Shown in pieces: positions 25,855 through 33,820 of a stretch of DNA of 64,000 nt (the first letter of the stretch is position 1; every line of letters begins with the position of its first letter). Under the pieces are notes generated by a model that was not told the DNA's origin, searched no databases, and saw only the letters and a program-made list of their open reading frames with translations. The position numbers were made by a program, and so were the translations under genes. The stretch comes from Nocardioides sp. REDSEA-S33_B3 (lineage in GTDB: Bacteria > Actinomycetota > Actinomycetes > Propionibacteriales > Nocardioidaceae), in NCBI GenBank assembly GCA_001627335.1, contig LUPK01000015.1:1-64000 (forward strand), given 5' to 3'.

Positions 25855-26727
25855 TCAGAGCGAGACGTGGGCGTACGACGCGTAGAGCTCGCGCCGCCGG
25901 CCGCGGTCCTTGTGGGTGGTGGCCGCACCGGTGCGGCGGTTCTCGTGGAGCAGGTCGAGGTCGAGCTCGTAGCCCACGACGTCCTCGACGTTGGTGGCGG
26001 ACTCGGCGAGCACGCCGTCGGCGGGGAAGACGAGGTCGCACGGCGAGAGCACCGACGCGCGGGCCCAGCCCGGCGAGAGCGGGGCCTCGAGGTGGGAGAC
26101 GGTCGGGCAGTGCACGACGTACACCTGGTCCTCGATGGCCCGGGCCGCGGCGCAGTGACGCACGCGCCAGAAGCCGGCCTCGGTGAAGGTGTAGGACGGC
26201 ACGAGGAGCACCTCGGCGCCCATCGCGGTGAGCGTGGTGGCGACCTCGGGGATCTCGGCCTCGTAGCAGATGGCGATGCCGACGGTGACGCCGTCGACGT
26301 CGAAGACGGCCAGCTGGTCGCCCTCGGCGGTGTCCCAGTCGGCCTCGGCCGGGAAGATGTGGGTCTTGGAGTGCCGGTGCTCCTGGCCGTCGGGTCCGAA
26401 GAGGAAGGCGACGTTCTCGTGGCCGCGCTCGGTGGCCACGAGGTGGCTGCCGGCGAGGATCCACTGGTCGCGTCGTGCGGCCTCGCCGGCGAACAGCTCC
26501 CGGTAGGCCTCGGTGTGGTCGGCGATGCGGGTGAGCCGCTCGATGCCGTGCGAGCGCCACTCGGGGTCGAGGGTGAACAGTGCCTCGGTGAACAGCTCGG
26601 GCAACACGACCAGCCGGGCGTCGGCGACCTTGTCCAGGAGCGAGCGGGCCTGGTCGGCGAAGGCGTCGAAGGACGAGACCTCGCGCATCTCGAACTGGGC
26701 CGCGGCGACGCGGAGGGTGCGGGTCAT
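25855..26727 (-). CDS. Carbon-nitrogen hydrolase (nitrilase superfamily amidase)
   Basis: A 290-residue amidase-type member of the nitrilase superfamily. The catalytic triad is complete: Glu44 in VVLPELFT, Lys121 in HRHSKTHIFP and Cys154 in IAICYEAEIPE. The fourth conserved Glu region and the RHCAAARAIEDQVYVV block are also typical. ATG at 26727 follows AGGAG with 6-nt spacing. Family members hydrolyse omega-amides, carbamoyl groups or nitriles and release ammonia or CO2. Paired with the NodB-fold hydrolase next door, a half-amidase step after ring opening is the most economical reading. Confidence 0.9.
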   Translation of the reverse strand: MTRTLRVAAAQFEMREVSSFDAFADQARSLLDKVADARLVVLPELFTEALFTLDPEWRSHGIERLTRIADHTEAYRELFAGEAARRDQWILAGSHLVATERGHENVAFLFGPDGQEHRHSKTHIFPAEADWDTAEGDQLAVFDVDGVTVGIAICYEAEIPEVATTLTAMGAEVLLVPSYTFTEAGFWRVRHCAAARAIEDQVYVVHCPTVSHLEAPLSPGWARASVLSPCDLVFPADGVLAESATNVEDVVGYELDLDLLHENRRTGAATTHKDRGRRRELYASYAHVSL

Positions 26728-26750
26728 GGGTGTCTCCTGACGGGGTGGTG

Positions 26751-26792
26751 GGTGGGCGGTCACCGGTGGGCGGTCACCGGTGGGCGGTCACC
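26751..26792. repeat. Three tandem 14-bp repeats
   Basis: Three exact head-to-tail copies of GGTGGGCGGTCACC fill the space between the amidase gene and the SDR gene; the last copy covers the SDR stop codon. Probably slippage; number may vary between strains. Confidence 0.9.
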
Positions 26793-27537
26793 GGGCGAGC
26801 AGGCCGCCGTCGATGACCAGCTCGCTGCCGGTCACGTAGCGGGACTCGTCGCTGGCGAGGTAGACGCAGCCCCAGGCGATGTCGTCGGGGTCGCCGCCGA
26901 AGCCGAGGGGCGTCAGGCCGATGACCTCGGCGTTCTTCTCCTCGGCCTGGCGCTCGGCGAGGGGGGTGCGGATCCAGCCGGGGATGACGGTGTTGGCGCG
27001 GACGCCGTCGCGGGCGTAGGTGACGGCGGTGTTGCGGGTCAGGCCACGGACCCCGCCCTTGGCGGCCTGGTAGGCGGCCACGCCCTCGGAGCCGACGACC
27101 CCCCAGGCCGAGGAGAGGTTGATGATCGACCCGGACCGCTGGGCCAGCATCGGCTTCAGCGCTGCGCGGGTGCCGAGGAAGACGCCGGTCTGGTCGACGG
27201 CCACGACGCGGGCCCAGGCCTCGGCGGTGACGTCGGCGATCCCGGCGTAGTCGATGACGCCGGCGTTGTTGACCAGGATGTCGAGGCGCTCGTCGCGCTC
27301 GAGGATGTCGTCGACGGCCTCGGCCCACGCCACCTCGTCGGTGACGTCCAGGTCGACGTAGGTGATCTCCTCGGCGCCCTCGACCGACAGCTCGCCGGGG
27401 GCGGGCTTCTCGACGTCGGCGATGTAGGTGAACGCGCCCTCGGCCGCGAAGCGGCGGGCGGTGGCCAGGCCGATGCCCATGGCACCGCCCGTGACGAGGG
27501 CGACCTTGCCGCGGAGACGGCCGGTGCGCTGGTTCAT
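26788..27537 (-). CDS. SDR-family NAD(P)-dependent oxidoreductase
   Basis: A 249-residue classical short-chain dehydrogenase. Cofactor loop TGGAMGIG at 16-23, ADVEKP acidic region suggesting NAD preference, LDILVNNAG, catalytic Ser in NLSSAWG, Tyr and Lys in AAYQAAKGG, PGWIRTP and the terminal VIDGGLLAR. ATG at 27537 follows GAGAGGA. It is about 50 percent alike by eye to the neighbouring SDR, including the PGWIRTPL and AR ending, so the two look like diverged duplicates in one catabolic operon. Substrate is probably a hydroxy or keto compound of that pathway. Confidence 0.9.
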   Translation of the reverse strand: MNQRTGRLRGKVALVTGGAMGIGLATARRFAAEGAFTYIADVEKPAPGELSVEGAEEITYVDLDVTDEVAWAEAVDDILERDERLDILVNNAGVIDYAGIADVTAEAWARVVAVDQTGVFLGTRAALKPMLAQRSGSIINLSSAWGVVGSEGVAAYQAAKGGVRGLTRNTAVTYARDGVRANTVIPGWIRTPLAERQAEEKNAEVIGLTPLGFGGDPDDIAWGCVYLASDESRYVTGSELVIDGGLLAR

Positions 27538-27595
27538 GGGGATCCTCTCGAGGGGAACGGTCGGGTCAGCAGGGGTCATCGGGGGGCAGCGGCGA

Positions 27596-28315
27596 TCAGC
27601 GGGCGAGGTAGCCGCCGTCGACGGGGAGGTCGACGCCGGTGATGAAGCGGGCCTGGTCGGAGACGAGGAAGCACACGGCGGCGGCGACGTCCTCGGGGTC
27701 TCCGCCGACGCCCATGGGGGTCGCGTCGAGGAAGGCGCCGTTGAGCTCGTCGGTCTGGCCGAGCGTGAGCGGGGTGCGGATCCACCCCGGCAGCACCGCG
27801 TTGGCGCGGATGCCCTCGCGGGCGTAGGACACCGCGGCGTTCTTGGTCATCGTCAGGACCGCGTGCTTCGACGCGTGGTAGGCCGCGACGCCGGGCACGG
27901 ACGTGGCGCCGCAGATGGAGGAGATGTTCACGATCGCGCCGGAGCGGGCGGGTCGCATCAGCCGCAGCGCGTGCTGCATGCCGAGCAGGACGCCGGTCTG
28001 GTTGATCCCGATGATCCGGTTCCACTCCTCCAGCGACAGCTCGTGGAGCTGGTCGTAGCCGGAGACGCCGGCGTTGTTGACCAGGATGTCGAGGCGTCCG
28101 TGGTCGGCCTCGATCTCGGCGACGACGGCCGCCCAGCGCTCGGCGTCGGTGACGTCGTGGGAGCGGGTCCGGATGTGGTCGCCGAGGTCGGACTGGTCAC
28201 GGACGTCCGTGGCCACCACGGTGGCGCCGGCCTCGGCGAGCGCGGTGGCGACGGCGTGGCCGATGCCCTGGGCGGCACCGGTCACCAGCGCGACGCGCCC
28301 GGTCAGGTCGTGCAT
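27596..28315 (-). CDS. SDR-family NAD(P)-dependent oxidoreductase, first gene of the operon
   Basis: A 239-residue classical SDR. Cofactor loop TGAAQGIG at residues 13-20, Asp in VVATDVRD favouring NAD, LDILVNNAG, catalytic NISSICG Ser, AAYHASKHA Tyr/Lys, PGWIRTPL, and VDGGYLAR at the end. ATG at 28315 has a strong AAGGAG site. It is the most upstream gene of the minus-strand block running through the second SDR, amidase, NodB-fold hydrolase and importer. A 16-bp dyad lies about 60 bp upstream of it. Confidence 0.9.
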   Translation of the reverse strand: MHDLTGRVALVTGAAQGIGHAVATALAEAGATVVATDVRDQSDLGDHIRTRSHDVTDAERWAAVVAEIEADHGRLDILVNNAGVSGYDQLHELSLEEWNRIIGINQTGVLLGMQHALRLMRPARSGAIVNISSICGATSVPGVAAYHASKHAVLTMTKNAAVSYAREGIRANAVLPGWIRTPLTLGQTDELNGAFLDATPMGVGGDPEDVAAAVCFLVSDQARFITGVDLPVDGGYLAR

Positions 28316-28376
28316 GGGGAGCTCCTTCGGACTCGCGGGCCGATCGGTGACCGGCGTGTCCGAGGACGGTAGGAAT

Positions 28377-28392
28377 CCGCGGGCACCCGCGG
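28377..28392. promoter_or_regulatory. Dyad upstream of the SDR/amidase/importer operon
   Basis: CCGCGGG and CCCGCGG around a 2-nt centre, about 62 bp upstream of the first SDR start. Position suits an operator or promoter element for the operon. In such GC-rich DNA a 7-bp stem can occur by chance, so confidence is low. Confidence 0.35.
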
Positions 28393-28433
28393 CGTCCGTC
28401 GATCTACGTATCCCGACCGGGTGATGTGCCCCC

Positions 28434-28552
28434 CACCGCCGGTCGGGCAGGCGAGCGCCAGCGAGCCGTGGTCGAGACCCGGTGACCCGACCGCTGCACC
28501 CTCAGGTGGTCGAGCAGCGAGGAGCGCCAGCGACGAGCGGGCGTCGAGACCC
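28434..28552. repeat. Two REP-like dispersed repeats
   Basis: A short variant (about 28440-28480, GGTCGGGCAGGCGAGCGCC to GTGGTCGAGACC) and a full copy at 28505-28552 of the same family as 6773. They lie between the divergent starts and ends of the SDR operon and the protease gene, right after the protease stop. Confidence 0.8.
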
Positions 28553-28564
28553 CGACCGAAGTGC

Positions 28565-30529
28565 CTACCGCAACCGCAACGTGGCCGACTTGGCCCACTT
28601 GCTCCTGCCGCCCTCACCGACGGCCCGCACCTTGAACCGCACGGTCCGGTCCTTGCGCTTGACCTTCACCTTCGTCGAGGACGTCCTGAAGCCGATCTTC
28701 TTGAACTTCCCCTTGCCCCGCTTCACCGCCACCTCGAACCGAACGCCCGGCGGGCTCGGGTCGCCGCTGGCCCACCAGAGCACGACCTTCTTCTTCGAGT
28801 GCTGCCACAGCTGCGGGTTGGTGGGGCGGCCGGGCTTGGCCAGGGTGCCGCCGTCGACGGTCCAGGTGCCGGTGGTCGAGCGGCCGGCGAGGTCGGTGGT
28901 GGTGACGGCGAGGGTCGTGTCGCCGTACGGCAGCTCGAGGTCGAAGACCGCCGACCCGTCCGGTGCGCTGAACCCGACGTAGTCGACCGGGCTCAGCGAG
29001 CCCAGCGCGTCGCCGTAGGTGCCGGGCGGGTCGATCTCCGCGCGCGCGACCTCGACGCCGTCCGCGGTCACGACGACCCGCGAGGTCCACAGCGGCCCCG
29101 CCGGCAGCGCGAAGGGCAGCGACACGCGCGAGCTCCCGTCGGGGTCGGCGACCCGGCAGGACCCGCCGGTCGCGGTGGGCGCGTAGCCGGTCATCTCGTC
29201 GGCCGCGCACGGGTCGAACGCCACCACGGGCCCCACCTCGGGGCGGGTGATGGTCACGACGGCGCCGTCGTCGTCCTGCGCGCCGAAGGCGACGGTGATG
29301 CCGCCGGGCAGCCACACCGAGGTGCCGGGGGCGTGCCCGGTGCGGTACCCCTCCACGTCCCCGTTCTCCCGCGCGACGCCGATGCTCGGCACGAGCACCG
29401 AGCCGACGTCGTACGCCGGCAGCCGGGCGTCGTGGGCGTCGACCGGGGTCGCCAGCGCCCGCACCTGCACGCCGCGTCCGCCGCCGAAGTAGAGCTCGGG
29501 GTGGCCGGGCGTCCCGCTCCCCTCGACGGCCCACTCCTCGTCCCAGCGCAGCGGCCAGTCGTCACCGGTCGCGGGGCGGTACTCCAGCGCGAACGCCCGC
29601 CGCTCGTTCAGCGGCACCACCGCCATCCGGGTGCCGGCGCCGACCACGTCGATCGGCCGCAGCGTCAGCGTCGTGGTCTCGCCGACGACGGCGAGGTCGT
29701 CGGGCCCGAGCAGTCCGAGCATGTCGCGCTCGTACGCCGAGAAGCGCATCGTCCGGGAGTTGTTGCCCATGACGGCCGAGGTGTCGCCGTACGTCACGAC
29801 GTCCCACCGCGACGCGGCGAGCGGGTCGTCGGTGTGGTCGGGGAGCAGGTTGGCGGCGTGCTCGAGCCCGAGGTTGTGCCCGACCTCGTGGGCGAAGACC
29901 TCGATGTCGAGGTGCTTGCTGCCGGACACGTTCTCCGGCTCGACGGGCGCGCTGCCCGGCGACCAGGAGCCGTTCATGTGGATGCCGGAGCCGCCGAGCG
30001 AGGCCTGCCCGGCGTAGGTGCACTTGGTGCGCGTCGTCACGACCACCCAGGTCGCGTACGCCGACGCGCCCTCGAGAGCCGCCTGGATCTGCTCGGAGTA
30101 GCGCCCGCCGACGGTGAACACCCCGCAGGGCTCGTCGTCGGCGGCCGGCAGCTCGACGTAGTCGTGCATCCGGAAGCGGTAGCGCCCGCCCGTCTCCCGG
30201 TCGTACTCCTCGTCGAGCCGCTCGATCATCCGTCGCGACTCCTCCTCGTCGGTCCCGTGCGGCCCGGCGGCGGTGTCGAGTGCGAGCACGGCGACGTCGT
30301 AGGTCACCGACGTACGCCGCTGGCCGGCCGCCCGCCCGGCAGCCCCCTCCCCCGGCCGACCCGCCAGGTCGCGCAGCGTCGGCAGCGGCTCGGCGTCCGG
30401 GTCGTGGGCGTAGTCGGGCATCGGCGACGGCTCGACGGCCTGGACAGAGGCCGAAGGTGTCGTCGCGACCAGCGCCGCAGCGAGCGCGGTCGGGAGCAGA
30501 GCGGACAGGACACGGCGTGGGGACGTCAT
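28565..30529 (-). CDS. Secreted metzincin-type zinc metalloprotease with Fn3-like C-terminus
   Basis: A 654-residue exported protease. Signal peptide MTSPRRVLSALLPTALAAAL with cleavage likely after ASVQA. The zinc site is HEVGHNLGLEH at residues 214-224 (His214, Glu215, His218, His224), the gluzincin/metzincin HExxHxxGxxH form, with a candidate Met-turn near TYGDTSAVMGN. This resembles M11 (gametolysin-like) peptidases. The C-terminal 90 residues (GRPTNPQLWQHSKKKVVLWWASGDPSPPGVRFEV) form a fibronectin III-like domain. ATG at 30529 fits the signal peptide; a longer reading upstream crosses the repeat block and is rejected. Probably degrades extracellular protein. Confidence 0.82.
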   Translation of the reverse strand: MTSPRRVLSALLPTALAAALVATTPSASVQAVEPSPMPDYAHDPDAEPLPTLRDLAGRPGEGAAGRAAGQRRTSVTYDVAVLALDTAAGPHGTDEEESRRMIERLDEEYDRETGGRYRFRMHDYVELPAADDEPCGVFTVGGRYSEQIQAALEGASAYATWVVVTTRTKCTYAGQASLGGSGIHMNGSWSPGSAPVEPENVSGSKHLDIEVFAHEVGHNLGLEHAANLLPDHTDDPLAASRWDVVTYGDTSAVMGNNSRTMRFSAYERDMLGLLGPDDLAVVGETTTLTLRPIDVVGAGTRMAVVPLNERRAFALEYRPATGDDWPLRWDEEWAVEGSGTPGHPELYFGGGRGVQVRALATPVDAHDARLPAYDVGSVLVPSIGVARENGDVEGYRTGHAPGTSVWLPGGITVAFGAQDDDGAVVTITRPEVGPVVAFDPCAADEMTGYAPTATGGSCRVADPDGSSRVSLPFALPAGPLWTSRVVVTADGVEVARAEIDPPGTYGDALGSLSPVDYVGFSAPDGSAVFDLELPYGDTTLAVTTTDLAGRSTTGTWTVDGGTLAKPGRPTNPQLWQHSKKKVVLWWASGDPSPPGVRFEVAVKRGKGKFKKIGFRTSSTKVKVKRKDRTVRFKVRAVGEGGRSKWAKSATLRLR

Positions 30530-30614
30530 GTGAGGACCTCGGGTCGGGGGAGCTCCCACCCACCCTGCCGACATCCCCGCCACCCCGCAGCACTTTCGAC
30601 CAACCCCCAATGCA

Positions 30615-30773
30615 GGTCGAGGAGGTTGCGCAGCAACCGTCTCGAGACCCCGTGACCGACACACCCACCGCAACCCCAGGTGGTCGAGCAGCGAGGAGCG
30701 CCAGCGACGAGCGAGCGTCGAGACCACCGACGCTGGTCGAGCAGGCGAGCGCCAGCGAGCCGTCGTCGAGACC
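30615..30773. repeat. Cluster of three REP-like repeats in a 310-bp gap
   Basis: The 30530-30839 gap holds three members of the dispersed family: 30615-30649 (variant with GGAGGTTGCGCAGCAACC inside), 30679-30725 (full copy) and 30735-30773 (short variant). Spacings are irregular, so this is not CRISPR. The remaining sequence is C- and G-rich without other visible signals and must also carry the promoters of the two divergent genes. Confidence 0.85.
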
Positions 30774-30839
30774 CCGCGACCCGACCACCGCCCCCGACCA
30801 CCCCCGAGGACCTGGGTGAACCCCAGTAGGTTCACCAGC

Positions 30840-31607
30840 GTGCGCATGCTCCACGGCCCCACGCCCGGACCGGTCGATGACGACGACCTCGCCGATGCCT
30901 ACCCCTGGCCCGACACGACCGAGCGCCCCTACATCCGCGCGATGATGGTCAGCACCCTCGACGGCGCGGCGGCGGGTGACGACGGGCTCAGCGGCTCGGT
31001 GTCGGGTGGGGCGGACCGCGCGGTCCTGCGCGCCGTACGCCGCTTCGCAGATGTCGTCCTGGTCGGCGGCGGCACCATGAAGGCCGAGGGGTACGGCCCC
31101 CTCAAGGCACGCGACGAGGACGCCGCGCGGCGCGAGCAGCAGGGCCAGGCGAAGGCGCCGGTGCTCGCGGTCGTCTCGGGCAGCCTCGACCTGCCGCTGG
31201 GCGAGGGGTCGTTCGCGGACTCCGACGTCACGCCGATCGTGTTCACGACCGAGAAGGCCGACCCGACGAAGGTCGACGACGCCCGCCAGCGGGTGGAGGT
31301 CGTGCAGCTGCCGGGCGAGCACGTGGACGCCGCGACCGTGATCGACCAGCTCCACAAGAAGGGGCTGGGCCGGATCGTGTGCGAGGGCGGGCCGGGCCTG
31401 CTCAACCAGGTGACGGACGCGGGCCTGCTCGACGAAGCCGACATCACCATCTCCCCGATGCTGGTGGGCACCGAGAAGACCCCCGACACCACGATGCTCC
31501 ACAACCCGGCGAAGTTCGAGTTGCAGCACGTCCTGACGGCGGAGGAGTTCCTGATGCTGCGCTACACGAAGGCCGACCAGAGCAAGCAGCAGGGAGACGA
31601 CCAGTGA
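30840..31607 (+). CDS. RibD C-terminal domain (DHFR-fold) reductase
   Basis: A 255-residue DHFR-fold reductase of the RibD_C family (riboflavin pathway pyrimidine reductase relatives). Visible blocks: RPYIRAMMVSTLDGAAAG, ADVVLVGGGTMKAEGYGP, and GLGRIVCEGGPGLLNQV. The GTG at 30840 is preferred over the GTG at 30816 because the paralogue at 46697 begins MRVLTGATP, aligning with MRMLHGPTP here. No RibD deaminase domain is attached and no rib genes are nearby. It is coupled to the DHPS-like gene by a GTGA overlap, which points to a pterin or folate substrate rather than riboflavin. Confidence 0.85.
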   Translation: MRMLHGPTPGPVDDDDLADAYPWPDTTERPYIRAMMVSTLDGAAAGDDGLSGSVSGGADRAVLRAVRRFADVVLVGGGTMKAEGYGPLKARDEDAARREQQGQAKAPVLAVVSGSLDLPLGEGSFADSDVTPIVFTTEKADPTKVDDARQRVEVVQLPGEHVDAATVIDQLHKKGLGRIVCEGGPGLLNQVTDAGLLDEADITISPMLVGTEKTPDTTMLHNPAKFELQHVLTAEEFLMLRYTKADQSKQQGDDQ

Positions 31608-32506
31608 TCGACCTGCGCCGCCTGGCCAGGCTGGTCGAGGAACACGGCGACCTGCTCGACGCACCGGTCGCGCCGTTCCGGCTGTCCACGCCTTCGAGCA
31701 GCCGCGAGGTCGACACCGACGTCGAGCCGGCGATCATGGGCGTGGTCAACCTGTCCAAGGACAGCTGGTACCGCGAGTCCGTCGCCATCGGCACCGACGC
31801 CGCCCTGCGCCTCGGCCGCCTGCAGGTCGCGCAGGGCGCGCACTTCATCGACGTGGGCGCGGAGTCGATCCAGGACTACGCCGAGGACGTCGCCGCCGAG
31901 CAGCAGGTCGAGCAGCTCGTCCCCGTCATCGAGGGGCTTACCGGCGACGGCATCGTCGTCTCGGTCGAGGCCTACCACCCGAGCGTCGTGAAGGCCTCCT
32001 TCGAGGCCGGGGCCCGCGTCCTCAACCTCACCGGGTCCGGGCACGACGAGGAGATGTTCGCCCTGGCAGCGCAGTACGACGCCAGCGTGATCCTCTGCCA
32101 CGTCGGCGGCACCCACCCCCGCGACCTCGACCCCGACGCCGACCCGGGCGCCGACCCGATCGCCCACATGACCCCGCAGTTCGAGGCCCGCATTGCGGCC
32201 GCCCGCGCCGCCGGCGTCACCAGCCTCTCCCTCGACCCGGGCATCGGCTTCGGCTTCCGCTGGGCCCCGACCATGGACGCCCGGGTGGCCTACCAGTCCC
32301 ACGTCCTGCTGGAGACCTTCCGCCTGCGCGCCCTCGGCCTCCCGCTGTGCCACGCCCTTCCCGCCGCCCGCCACCTGTGGGGCGAGGAGGTCCGCTCGGC
32401 CGAGCACTTCTTTGCCGTCCTCGCCCACCTCGGCCGCACCGGCATCTACCGCGTCCACGAGGTCCCCCGCGTCGCCGCCGCCCTCAGGACCCTCCACACC
32501 CTCTAG
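31604..32506 (+). CDS. Dihydropteroate synthase-like pterin-binding protein
   Basis: A 300-residue TIM-barrel of the DHPS family. The first signature is kept in altered form, IMGVVNLSKDSWYRES (Asn49, Asp53, Ser54). The second, normally DVGGESTRPG, is DVGAESIQDYAE at 83-94, so the Thr-Arg-Pro loop that engages p-aminobenzoate is missing. SLDPGIGFGF and the terminal YRVHEV (RxH) are conserved. Pterin binding therefore seems likely but normal folate synthesis doubtful, as reported for mycobacterial FolP2. GTG start at 31604 overlaps the RibD-like gene. Confidence 0.82.
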   Translation: MIDLRRLARLVEEHGDLLDAPVAPFRLSTPSSSREVDTDVEPAIMGVVNLSKDSWYRESVAIGTDAALRLGRLQVAQGAHFIDVGAESIQDYAEDVAAEQQVEQLVPVIEGLTGDGIVVSVEAYHPSVVKASFEAGARVLNLTGSGHDEEMFALAAQYDASVILCHVGGTHPRDLDPDADPGADPIAHMTPQFEARIAAARAAGVTSLSLDPGIGFGFRWAPTMDARVAYQSHVLLETFRLRALGLPLCHALPAARHLWGEEVRSAEHFFAVLAHLGRTGIYRVHEVPRVAAALRTLHTL

Positions 32507-32562
32507 AGACCTTCTAACGGTCGGAGATCAAGGAGTCCGTTGGGCAATCGGCTCTACGGACA

Positions 32563-33820
32563 GTGGGCGACGTGTTTCCAACCACGAACGGATTCAGACG
32601 TTGCCGCCATTCTGCCTCGTATGCCCGGCGCGCGATCCCGGCACTGGAGATGGTGTCGCTGACGATCGAGGGTGACTCGTGGGCCAAGGGTGGGCCGGGC
32701 GCGCTCGATGGCACCCGGTTCTGGGACCGGGTGGCCTCCCGCAACCGCATGATCGTCGCCGCCAACCGGGGCATCTCCGGCTCACGTTCCTACGGCATCC
32801 TCGCCAGCATCCAGAGCAACTGGACGCCCAACAGCATCGGCATGGTCGGCCTCGGCGACATCGTCATCAACGACGTTCGGAACTACGCCGACGACCACGG
32901 TCGCACCACCTCCCGCGAGGTGTTCCGCGCCATGCTCGACCACCTCTCGGCCTGGGCGGTCGAGACGAGTAGCTCGGCTTCCCTGATCTACGGCCCCGGG
33001 TGGACCGCAGGTCTCAGCGACGGCACCGCTGGGCGCACGTCGACATCGCCTGGACGGGCGACGCCTGCGCCATCCGGGTGAGGTGTGTGAACGGCGCCGG
33101 GGCCAACGTCACCGTCACCGACACGGGCACCGGCACCGGCACCGGCACCGGCACGACGGTCGCAACGTTCTCCACGGGCGGCTTCCGCGACACCTTCACT
33201 GGCGCCATTGTGATGTCGGGCTACGGCGACGGGGACCACACCGTCCGTGTCTCCGTCTCGGCGGCAGCCACCGTCGCAGGCGTGAACCCGCTCATGGAGT
33301 CGCCACCGCTCATCGCTTGGATGAAGCCCGGCCCCTACGTCAACGGCGGCGCCGACCAGCAGGCCCGCCTCGCCCTCTACCTCGCCGAGCTCCAGACGGT
33401 CGCCGACGACTGGGCGAACGTGGTGTCCATCGGTCACGACGCCGACTGGGACATGGACACCATGCTCTACACCGACGGCTTCCACCCCAACGACCTCGGC
33501 AACGCCTACTACGCCGACCGCATCAACACGGTGCTGGCCGCGCGGCTGGGCGACGACTTCGAGCAGGGCCTGAACGCCGTGGTCGGCACCTCAGCAGGCA
33601 CCTATACGCCGCCCGTCCCGGTCTACACCGCCCCAGGCGCGACAGTGCCCGCTCAGGTCACCGGACTTGCTGCTACCGGCCAGCAGGGCGCGGCCGTGCT
33701 CACCTGGACACGGGCGAGCGACGGCGGCTCCACCCTCACCGGCTACTCCGTGCAGTACCGCGTCAGCGGGGCAGGCTCGTGGGTGGATGCTCCTGATGCC
33801 ACCGGCACCGCCACCGGGGC
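32563..33820 (+). pseudogene. SGNH/GDSL hydrolase-Fn3 gene, 5' part, frameshifted and truncated by an IS
   Basis: The first frame reads VSLTIEGDSWAKGGPG (the GDS block of SGNH esterases) from an uncertain start (GTG 32563 or ATG 32650). Around 33020-33035 the coding frame shifts by one base into a second frame that continues WAHVDIAWTGDACAIRV and has the C-terminal catalytic block YTDGFHPNDLG, then an Fn3 domain (PAQVTGLAATGQQGAAVLTWTRASDGGS). The reading is cut at 33821 by the IS1634-like element and resumes after it at 35527. Secreted or phage-tail type hydrolase originally; it cannot be made as one protein now. Confidence 0.75.
33125..33154. repeat. Five tandem hexamers encoding a Thr-Gly linker
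   Basis: Five copies of a GGCACC-type hexamer (first one slightly variant) code for alternating Thr-Gly within the broken SGNH hydrolase gene, probably a flexible loop and a site prone to slippage. Confidence 0.85.

Noticed and set aside
30615..30773. Possible CRISPR array
   Set aside because: Repeats are few, of unequal length, unequally spaced and scattered genome-wide; no cas genes.
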